Below are positions 57,297 through 64,000 of a stretch of 64,000 nt of DNA, piece by piece. Source of the stretch: Megaleporinus macrocephalus (lineage: Eukaryota > Chordata > Actinopteri > Characiformes > Anostomidae); NCBI GenBank assembly GCA_021613375.1, contig CM038727.1, positions 6,871,942-6,935,941 on the forward strand, in the 5' to 3' direction. Below the pieces are notes generated by a model, which made no database searches, was not told where the DNA came from, and saw only the letters and a list, made by a program, of their open reading frames with translations. The number at the start of each line of letters is the position of its first letter. Within the stretch, counting starts at the first letter, position 1. The position numbers and the translations under genes were made by a program.

Positions 57297-57445
57297 GCTG
57301 TCCAATGAAAACCAAGCAAAATGGCAACATTAAAGGAGATGCCAAAACATTCTTTACTTTCAGTGTAAGTCAATGGAACCAGACTTTTTCCAAGCTACTT
57401 TGGAGCATTTCTATTGGTCCATATCATCATACATCCGACGTGCAG
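57297..57445 (+). repeat. Repeat A copy
   Basis: TCCAATGAAAACCAAGCAAA, GGAGATGCCAAAACATTC, GTAAGTCAATGGAACCAGAC and GGAGCATTTCTATTGGTCC, in the usual A order. Confidence 0.7.
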
Positions 57446-57783
57446 GGCAGATACCAGATTCATCATGTGTGGCATATACAGTGGAGGGTTCTGAACCTAA
57501 TTAGATCTTGGTAAAGCAGTTTTGACTGTTTAGTCACTGCCCCACTTCGCCAATACCCACCACAGCGAACAGTTCTGATTGGAGGTTGTGACCTTCATAC
57601 CTTTGTTAGTTCTTTCTACGTCAAGACTTTTCCCAAAAACGGGCTTCAATTTTTCTTTTACTGATTAACCAACTTTACAGTACATGAAAATCCCAGCAAT
57701 GTCTTCAATTCCATAATCCAACCCCAATATGGTGACTTCAATTTAGCTGTTCTGACCAGTTCAGGACACACCATGACATTCTG
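57384..57783 (+). repeat. ~400-bp direct duplication, copy 2
   Basis: Near-identical to 56752-57150, with substitutions such as ACACCAAACG versus ACATCCGACG. Confidence 0.85.
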
Positions 57784-57799
57784 GTGACTTTCTCACGTA

Positions 57800-58335
57800 C
57801 CTTTTCAATTCAACCTCTTTGAAGTCTAACATACCCTCCCCCCCACAATATTGGCCTACATATAAAAGCAGCTAATATGCTTTTCTTCTCAGAATTTGTC
57901 AGAGAGAGACTCAGGATGGCAGACCTCGGCTGGCCCCCCTGTGTAGCCCTGGTCGATTTCATAAGAGAGCAGAAATCTCCTAAACGAAGGGAAAGGCACT
58001 CATTTCCCTCATAAACGATAGAAGTGGGCCATTTAACAACCTGGGCTCTAGCAGCCTCCGAGCAGAGTAAATAGCCGCGATTGCCGGTTAATTTATTAAA
58101 GACGAGCGGCCTGCTGGGATCAAACGGGTCGCTCTCGCTAGCAGCACTTCCACAGCAGTGAATTTGCTGACCCCGGAGCCCTCCGCATACTTCCACAGAG
58201 GGCAGGGGAGACGAGAGGAGGGGCCGCTGAAGCGGTAGCCAGAGGAGCTCACATGTGGTTTGGGTTTGGATATTTCTTTGGTCTTGTTTTTGATCAGGTA
58301 GGGCTACTGTGCCACTTGCTAACACGGAACAGAGG
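57800..58335. promoter_or_regulatory. Candidate conserved non-coding island or unrecognised exon
   Basis: Repeat-free, balanced composition, with ATTTCATAAGAGAGCAGAAA and GGTTAATTTATTAAAGACG. The minus frame 57810-58325 is the longest non-repetitive frame in the window (171 codons, starting MLASGTVALPDQ). I recognise no domain, and the residue mix (Ser, Leu, Arg, Pro) fits chance. Non-coding is more likely than a gene. Confidence 0.25.
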
Positions 58336-58369
58336 CGACTGGGACACGGCTATGATGTTGTAAGGTCAG

Positions 58370-58640
58370 CTTAGACGGACTAACCACAGTTCACGCAAAC
58401 GGAGGTGCCGAAACGAGTTCTTTGGTGCCGTAACAAATCTTTCTGACCCCTTTAGGTCTAGAAGTGGCCAGCAATACGCGGAAGAACATACCTCCAAACC
58501 CCTGCAACCTCCAGCTACCACAGCAAACAGTTCTGATTGGGCGTAGTGACCTTCATACGAATGACCTTCATTCATTCTACGCCAAAACTTTACCTGAAAA
58601 CCGGCTTTCGTGCGTCTTTAACAGATAAACTGCTCTGAAG
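58370..58640. repeat. Diverged relative of the 57-kb duplicated block
   Basis: ACCACAGCAAACAGTTCTGA, TAGTGACCTTCATAC and CGCCAAAACTTTACCTGAAA match the duplicated block at 57.55-57.65 kb with heavy divergence. Confidence 0.55.
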
Positions 58641-58746
58641 AAGATAGTGTAGATGCTGAGATCCTCTTTTGATAAACAGATTTGGGGGTTTTATAGCTCT
58701 TATAAAAATAAACATTCTCGTTTTTAGATTTAAATACAATTAAATG

Positions 58747-58889
58747 TTTGTTTTAGAGATATTTTGGTACATGGGCTCCAACTTCACTATTTACACTCGT
58801 CTTTCAACACATTCAGATCTAAACATCTTTTTAATTATAAACATATATATTCAGTTGGGTGTGTCCAAACTTATGACTGGTAGTGTATG
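58747..58889 (-). repeat. Repeat B, Tc1-type end fragment
   Basis: On the minus strand it starts CATACACTACCAGTCATAAG and continues TTTGGACACACCCAAC, then AGTGAAGTTGGAGCCCATG. Copies at 61170, 61697 and 63174 (plus strand) share the same order. The ACTACCAGTC..AAGTTTGGACACAC start is typical of Tc1/mariner-like ends in fish. Confidence 0.6.
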
Positions 58890-58899
58890 TTGGATATCG

Positions 58900-59030
58900 T
58901 CATTGTCCAATTAAAAATCTTCAAAGTGACAGCTTTACAGAAGAGGCCGAAAACCTTATTCACTTTTGAAGGCTAATATGAAAATGTCAAACATATAATT
59001 ACAGCGGAGTTTGAGATCCTAACTTGTGAT
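58900..59030 (+). repeat. Repeat A, head region
   Basis: TGTCCAATTAAAAATCTTCA, GTGACAGCTTTACAGAAGAG and GCCGAAAACCTTATTCACTT match the head of A, directly joined to B as at 61.7 and 63.17 kb. Confidence 0.55.
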
Positions 59031-59167
59031 TATTAAAAGTTTTTATTGTTTATAAAGTCCAGAAATACGGCTTAAAAGACTGTTTAGCTCCGCCCACTGT
59101 TCAGAAACTGCCATAGACGTTGTGTGTGTGATGTAGATGGTGAACAATAACACACAATGACAGAAAG

Positions 59168-59395
59168 GTGGTGTTGTTTCTGGCTGCAGTAATTGGATGT
59201 ACAGTGGACCCCCGTGCACAGACGGCCCAAAGACCCCCAACATATCCAGAAAGTGGACTAAACCTGTCAACTTTAACGGACACAATGGAAAAAGGACGGT
59301 CCTCTCACTCCGTCATCTGTAGCAATGGTTTCAAACCTGAAGATTATCACTATGGGACGTAGACTTACACGAGGACTGGATCTTAAGACTGACGC
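59168..59395 (+). pseudogene. THAP zinc-finger domain fragment, copy 2
   Basis: The 64-codon frame from ATG at 59168 reads MVLFLAAVIGCTVDPRAQ and, after ~20 residues, SSHSVICSNGFKPEDYHYG. Cys11 and Cys51 are 39 residues apart, within the 35-50 spacing of C2CH THAP domains. The first cysteine is replaced (Leu5), the zinc-binding His of C-x2-H is Gly, and a small deletion breaks the frame after EDYH. GGTAAACCAGGTAAGCTCAG near 59460-59480 could be an old exon end. A dead copy. Confidence 0.5.
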
Positions 59396-59611
59396 TGTTC
59401 AACAATATGGGCGTGTAAGGAAACCAGCGAGAGGAGTTCAAGACCCTCCGTGTACGTGGAGGTAAACCAGGTAAGCTCAGACACTGAGCCTGCTTTAGCT
59501 GATGTTAGCTAACGTTAGCTTCACTTGCTAAGTTCTTTGCTCAAGTTATGCTAAGCTAACGTAGTTCAGTTATGAAGATGTATAGAGTCGTATGAGAGCG
59601 AGTTCCACTTT

Positions 59612-59730
59612 AATCATATTTACTACAATAACTCTACCTTTATATCTGAGTTTAGCTGGTTGCTAGGCTGGTTGCTAGGCTGTTGTCATAAATACTGTTG
59701 GTTGTTTAGCTAGATACTGTTTACACTCAG
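59612..59730 (+). repeat. Segment shared with 57151-57260
   Basis: Same blocks as near 57.2 kb, with an extra GGTTGCTAGGCT unit. Confidence 0.7.
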
Positions 59731-59760
59731 GATAAGCTGCTGTTGTGGGTGTGGTTTAAC

Positions 59761-59889
59761 TAAAAGTATCAGGACTAAGTGATATGGTGGTCTAAAAGTA
59801 TCAGGACTAAGTGATATGGTGGTTTAAAAGTATCAGGACTAAGTGATATGGTGGTTTAAAAGTATCAGGACTAAGTGATATGGTGGTCT
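59761..59889. repeat. 32-bp tandem repeat, four copies
   Basis: Unit TAAAAGTATCAGGACTAAGT plus GATATGGTGGTT; copies differ by one base. Confidence 0.95.
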
Positions 59890-60195
59890 ATTTCTACATT
59901 ACAGCTCTTTCACATTCAAGTTCAGAAATATCATCAGAATATGAAGAAGCAGCTCTGGAACATTCTCAGTCCCAGTCAGTCGTAGTGCTGTTGTACCGCC
60001 GCGATGTTCACTGTTGTCCACCAGTGACGTCACACGGTAGCGTTCAGGAGTTTCCGTAGCGAGTCTTGTTTTTCCGTCAGTTGAATTAAAATCCTCAGTT
60101 TTAAAGCAAGTTAAGCAGTAAATTCATTTTGAGCCATGTTTATATATTTTCAGTATCTAAAACAATGTGAAATCACCAGGGAGGTCCATAAGTGG
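59890..60195. other. Unique sequence with a CRE-type site
   Basis: A palindromic TGACGTCA (CREB/ATF site) lies at 60025-60032 in TCCACCAGTGACGTCACACG, close to GTACCGCCGCGATG. No other feature. Confidence 0.3.
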
Positions 60196-60199
60196 CGCT

Positions 60200-60617
60200 T
60201 AGTCTTTAATGGAAGTCAATGGAAGTAGAATTTTGCTATTTCGGAGCATTTCTATTGGTCCTTTCATCATTAACTTCTCTTTTACTATATGAAAATGGAG
60301 ATGGCTATTTTTCTTTGGATGATGTGGTTAATATGTTTATTTATGTTTACACAGTGATGCAGTGCAAAAGTCAGAGACCACCGTTTCATGTGAGTAGATT
60401 CTATGTGGATCTGGCAGTATGCATGCTTATCTTCTTCCAGGCTCAATCCCAGACCTACTTTACATCTGAGGGTCATTTAAGGTCACCCATGCATAATAAC
60501 CACATATGAGACCTTCACCAGATTCCATTTCACCAGACTGGCTAGCTGATTGTCCCTGCGTCTGGCCTGACGGAGACGTTTGGAGAGAGGCGCTGGAGAG
60601 ATCAGCTGCATGGCTGG
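60200..60617 (+). repeat. Repeat A, extended plus-strand copy
   Basis: The A core at 60200-60275 is followed by TTTACACAGTGATGCAGTGC, AAAAGTCAGAGACCACCGTT, CTGGCAGTATGCATGC, GGGTCATTTAAGGTCACCCA and GGAGAGATCAGCTGCATGG. The same parts, inverted, are spread over 61850-63165. The copy defines the element as at least ~420 bp. Confidence 0.7.
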
Positions 60618-61165
60618 TAATTAAGACGTGAGCGCGATGGCTGCGTTTGATCTGTTTGGGTCTTTGTTTCTGTTCCGCAGCCGCTCGCTCTCAGGCAGCA
60701 TCGCCCGGGGCGTCGTTCTAACAATGCTCTGAAACGGCAGTGAAAGGCTGAGGTTAAGCCGAGGTTCATGTGTGTGTGTACGCACTGAACCCATTAAAAC
60801 GTGCGCTAATGAAACCAGAAACCCACCTTAGCAAACCTGCGGCGGCGCGCTCTGCACCGACCTGCCTCGGGCGGCGGAGAGACTGATCTGTTGGGCTTTT
60901 ATTTGAACAGTCGCAGCCCAAAATATGGGCTTAGGTGTGTTCGTTACACCCCAAATTAACTTCAAACAGCTCAAGTATGTCAAGTAAATTGTCTTCATGA
61001 AGCAGACTCTGAAAAAAAAAGAAATCGAGACCCCTAAAGGCTGCTCGGTGTGAACGCTGGGTTCACTGTGGTGGAACCTTTGACCTCTTTAACCTTTAAA
61101 CGTTCTGGTGGGAACAGATTTGCGGTGTTTATGTTTGTTTTGCCAGGCGAGTCATCCAGATCTTC
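60618..61165. promoter_or_regulatory. GC-rich unique island
   Basis: Repeat-free, with GGCTGGTAATTAAGACGTG, GCGTTTGATCTGTTTGGGTC and a GCGGCGGCGCGCTC stretch. Candidate conserved non-coding element. No CpG count was computed. Confidence 0.22.
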
Positions 61166-61169
61166 CAAC

Positions 61170-61265
61170 TACCAGTCAAAAGTTTGGAGGCGCCTAATGG
61201 AATATATATTTTTGTTGGAGCCCACGTACACAAATATTTCTAAAACAATTCATTTAGAAGAATAG
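61170..61265 (+). repeat. Repeat B, internally deleted copy
   Basis: AACTACCAGTCAAAAGTTTG joins directly to TTGTTGGAGCCCACGTACAC, missing the middle of B seen at 61.70 and 63.17 kb. Confidence 0.6.
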
Positions 61266-61294
61266 AATAAGCTGCTGTTTAAATTGAGTGGAAA

Positions 61295-61695
61295 TAAATT
61301 CCCTGACGAATGGACCAATGGAAATGCTCCAAAACAGCTTGGACAAAATTCTGGTTCCACTGACTTCTATTAAAGTGAAGTGAAGATGGGTTTTGGCCTC
61401 TCCTCTAAATCTGTCATTTTTGGGATAATTGTTTTTCATTGGCCAGTGATGTTATCTAACATATCATCGTTGTCCAATGAAAAACATGCACCTCCATTTT
61501 TGTTGATTTTGAGTTTTCTACATCATTTACATTGTGTGTCAATTTCATAATGAATGGACCAATAGAAGTGCTCCAAAATGGCTTGGAACAAATTCCGGTT
61601 TCATTGACTTACATTGAAAGTAAAGTAGGTTTTTGGTCTCTCCTGTAAAGTTGGATATATTTTGGATATATTTGTTTTTCATTGGACAGTGATGA
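61295..61695 (-). repeat. Repeat A, two copies with a palindromic junction
   Basis: Minus-strand A cores at 61300-61440 and 61548-61695. Between them, TTTTTCATTGGCCAGTGATG is followed by TATCATCGTTGTCCAATGAA, i.e. two A heads facing each other in a palindrome around 61455. Confidence 0.7.
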
Positions 61696-61696
61696 T

Positions 61697-61849
61697 ATGC
61701 TACCAGTCCAAGGTTTGGACACACTCAACTGAATATATATATATTTATAATTCTATAGCGTTTTGATCTGAATGTGTTGAAAGACAAGTTTAAATAGTGA
61801 AGTTGGAGCCCATTTCACTGTATTTCAATGTAAAGAAATGAAATGTATA
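61697..61849 (+). repeat. Repeat B copy
   Basis: CTACCAGTCCAAGGTTTGGA, CACACTCAACTGAATATATA, GATCTGAATGTGTTGAAAGA and AGTGAAGTTGGAGCCCATTT. Confidence 0.65.
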
Positions 61850-62097
61850 ACGTGTAATCCATGCAGCTGATCTCTCCAGTGTCTATCTCTGCTAGGCCGA
61901 ACACAGGTACAATCAGCTAGTCTGGTGAAATGGAATCTGGTGAAGGTCCCATATGTGGTTATTATGCATGGATGACCTTAAATGACCCTCAGATGTGAAG
62001 TAGGCCTGGAATTGAGGCTGGAAGAAGATATGTGTGCATACTGCCAGATCTACATTGAATTCACATAATATGTACCCTCATGTACTCACTGTTTATT
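61850..62097 (-). repeat. Repeat A distal part, LINE-interrupted copy
   Basis: Inverted match to 60398-60617 at roughly 90% by eye (for example GGTGAAATGGAATCTGGTGA, GTGGTTATTATGCATGGATG). The remainder of this copy is at 62842-63165, beyond the LINE. Confidence 0.75.
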
Positions 62098-62804
62098 ATA
62101 TGAAAAGGTTGGGTGGTCTTCTCTTGCTGTGCATGGAGAAACATGTTGGTTTCTTTTTATTTTTAAAGCACTTTCTGCTCGTATGCCATCATATATCACA
62201 ACAATGTTCACTGAGAATAGTACAAATGATGGAACTTGCTCCAGTGATGGGATCATCCTTTAGGTTCCTAGAGTTTTTACTGAACTAGGAAAGTCTGCTT
62301 TTAGCTCCAGCAGCACCAGCGAACTGGAACTTACTGCAGGAAACACTAAAGCTCAGCTCGCTGGTCATTTTAAACTGTTTTATTTAATTTTAGTTAACAG
62401 TTTTATGATTTTAACATTCAGTTTATTATTTTTTATTTCCTTTTACCATTCCTTTACTGATTTTTTTTATTTTTGATTACTCTATTATTATTAGTATTAA
62501 TATTTTATTATAACTTTTATTATTTTTATTATTATTTCTTTTACTATTTTATGTTTTACTGCTATATTTATATTTATTGACTTATTTTTATCTGTCTTAT
62601 TCCTGATTTTAGTTTCTTATTCAGTTTTTATTTGTTTTTCTTTTACTTAATTGTGTCTCTGTTCTTATTGTTTCTTTTACATTTTAAGTACTCATTAAAT
62701 TTAAATTTTATTTATTTTCAATCCCTTTTTGTTTAATAATTGTAATGCTTCTTGACATTGTAAATGAGGGTCTCCGTCAATTTACTTCCGAGTGAAAATA
62801 AAGG

Positions 62805-62841
<37 letters not shown>
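62098..62841 (+). mobile_element. Rex1/CR1-like LINE, 5'-truncated, with TSD
   Basis: Flanked by TGTTTATT at 62090-62097 and 62842-62849. The frame near 62255-62290 reads VPRVFTELGKSAFSS, then after a frameshift APAAPANWNLLQETLKLSSL, the C-terminal motif of Rex1/CR1-type polyproteins. An AT-rich 3' UTR follows, then GTGAAAATAAAGGTTGATTG and a (GATT)n tail at 62805-62842. It splits a minus-strand repeat A copy. Confidence 0.75.
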
Positions 62842-62845
<4 letters not shown>

Positions 62846-63165
62846 TATTTAGCTGTTCTGAGCAGAAATTCAATTACAGGAAACAGTGGTCTCTGACTTT
62901 TGCACTTGTACTACTGTGTAAATATTTTAACCACAACGTGCAAAGACAAACATGTATCTCGATTTTGGTTGATTTTTATTTTCGTTCATTTAAAAGCAGC
63001 TTGCCGTTTACACTGAGTACAAAAGAATAATAAAAATAATAAGCTCCAAAATAGCTTGGACAAAATTCTGCTTCCATTGACTTCCATTAAAAGTGAAGAA
63101 GGTTTTTGGCCTCTCCTGTAAAGCTGTCATTTTGGAGACATTTTGTTTTTGGACAGTGATGATAT
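62842..63165 (-). repeat. Repeat A proximal part, LINE-interrupted copy
   Basis: ACAGTGGTCTCTGACTTTTG and TACTGTGTAAATATTTTAAC mirror the 60.34-60.39 kb blocks. The A core is at 63040-63165 (CTCCAAAATAGCTTGGACAA, TTGACTTCCATTAAAAGTGA). Confidence 0.75.
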
Positions 63166-63173
63166 CTAACATA

Positions 63174-63290
63174 CGCTACCAGTCCAAAGTTTGGACACAC
63201 GCACCTGAATATATATGTCTATAAGTATAAAGACGTTTTTATCCGAATGTATTGAACAGTGAGTGTAAATAGTGAAGTTGGAGCCCATGT
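63174..63290 (+). repeat. Repeat B copy
   Basis: CTACCAGTCCAAAGTTTGGA, CACACGCACCTGAATATATA and AGTGAAGTTGGAGCCCATGT, again directly joined to an A head on its left. Confidence 0.65.
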
Positions 63291-63479
63291 TCCCCCCGTG
63301 CTTGAGTGGATACTGCATCTGAGATTGTGTGGATATTAAACACTCACATATTGAAACAGATACTACTCTACGTGCTGGCTCCAGTCTAGTACCTACTGAC
63401 TTAGTATGCGATTTTGGACACAGCCTTGGTGAAAGTTCTCTAAAAATCTAATGAGGAGCCCAAACTTCTGCATGGTGCT

Positions 63480-63809
63480 CCTTTACCTTTTCCACTTTGA
63501 GCTTGTCCAAGGGTCACAGGGGCTGGAGCCAATCCCAGCGTCATCAAGCGAAGGCGGGGTACACCATGGACAGGTCACCAGTCCATCACATGCCCAATAC
63601 ACACTCACACACACCCTCACACCTACGGGCAGTTTAGAGTGAGCGATCAACCTAACATGCATGTGTTTGGACTGTGGGAGGAAACCCGAGTACCCGGAGA
63701 AACCCACTCAAGCACGGAGAGAACATACACACTCCACACAGAACCACCCAGACCGGGAATCCAACCCAGATCATCTTACTGTGAGGAGACAGTGCTGACC
63801 ACTACACCA
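63480..63809 (-). repeat. tRNA-derived SINE with A and B boxes
   Basis: On the minus strand the A box TGGTGTAGTGG is at 63799-63809 and the B box GGGTTGGATTCCC at 63755-63767, with suitable spacing. The body follows: GTGTGGAGTGTGTATGTTCT, GGTTTCCTCCCACAGTCCAA, ACACATGCATGTTAGGTTGA, ATGGACTGGTGACCTGTCCA and GCTGGGATTGGCTCCAG. The 3' end fades near 63480 without the GATGG tail. Pol III would transcribe it leftwards. Confidence 0.85.
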
Positions 63810-64000
63810 CCATACTGACCACTACACCACCATACTGACCACTACACCACCATACTAACCACTACACCACCATACTGACCACTACACCACCATACTGACC
63901 ACTACACTACCATACTGACCACTACACCACCATACTAACCACTACACCACCATACTGACCACTACACTACCATACTGACCACTACACCACCATACTAACC
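63801..64000 (-). repeat. 20-bp satellite grown from the SINE A box
   Basis: Ten exact 20-bp registers of ACTACACCACCATACTGACC, running off the window. Variants (ACTACACTAC, CATACTAACC) recur every third unit from 63841, a 60-bp higher-order period. Most units carry TGGTGTAGTGG, the A box of the adjacent SINE, on the minus strand; ACTACACTAC variants have TAGTGTAGTGG. Confidence 0.9.

Overview
This is vertebrate nuclear DNA, most likely from a teleost fish. The evidence is the set of fish-typical interspersed repeats: tRNA-derived SINEs, non-LTR retrotransposons with a FADD reverse-transcriptase motif, Tc1- and hAT-like miniature transposons, long (TA)n arrays and very long minisatellites. 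An ostariophysan (characin or catfish-like) host is my impression from the repeat families and is not proven. I see no intact host protein-coding gene, tRNA, rRNA, operon or CRISPR array. The window reads as a gene desert or a very large intron. Nearly all open frames are read-throughs of tandem repeats or transposon remnants.

Layout. 1-4 kb: decayed Tc1-like transposase, a ~1-kb terminal-inverted-repeat (TIR) element and small LINE pieces. 4-9.5 kb: an AT-rich degenerate satellite broken up by two LINE fragments in opposite orientation. 9.7-11 kb: unique GC-richer sequence. 11-15.9 kb: three minisatellites. 15.9-21 kb: a ~1.2-kb segment present twice, the first copy sitting between two identical 88-bp flanks. 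17.7-18.6 kb: a 21-bp minisatellite that keeps a 193-codon heptad frame open. 21-31 kb: mostly unique sequence with a dispersed repeat (called R here), a hAT element with a perfect 8-bp target-site duplication, and a G-quadruplex candidate. 31.8-33.1 kb: two adjacent TIR or foldback elements. 33.3-34.9 kb: an L2/CR1-type LINE inserted into an R repeat, then a SINE. 35-38.6 kb: a ~240-bp macrosatellite in two blocks, then a (TA)n hairpin and a Tc1-like MITE. 40.6-49.3 kb: tandem and higher-order repeats. 51.6-56.3 kb: a 4.6-kb 37-bp satellite of ~125 copies. 56.3-64 kb: a mosaic of a dispersed repeat (called A here), two THAP zinc-finger fragments, an inverted duplication, a nested LINE insertion with target-site duplication, and a SINE whose Pol III A box has become a 20-bp satellite running off the window.

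Several repeat-free islands (about 7.6, 10.6, 13, 25.5, 26.1, 28.4, 30.2, 36.8, 41.6, 47.4, 51.1, 58 and 60.7 kb) look like candidate conserved non-coding elements because of their composition and clustered transcription-factor-like motifs. Conservation was not tested. The retroelements appear to work together in one respect: the RTE-like LINE and a SINE share the same 3' tail, as expected if the LINE machinery mobilises the SINE. No new gene system was found. The strongest candidates for a second look are the 88-bp-flanked duplicated segment, the A-box satellite, the nested insertions with internal empty sites, and the THAP fragments.
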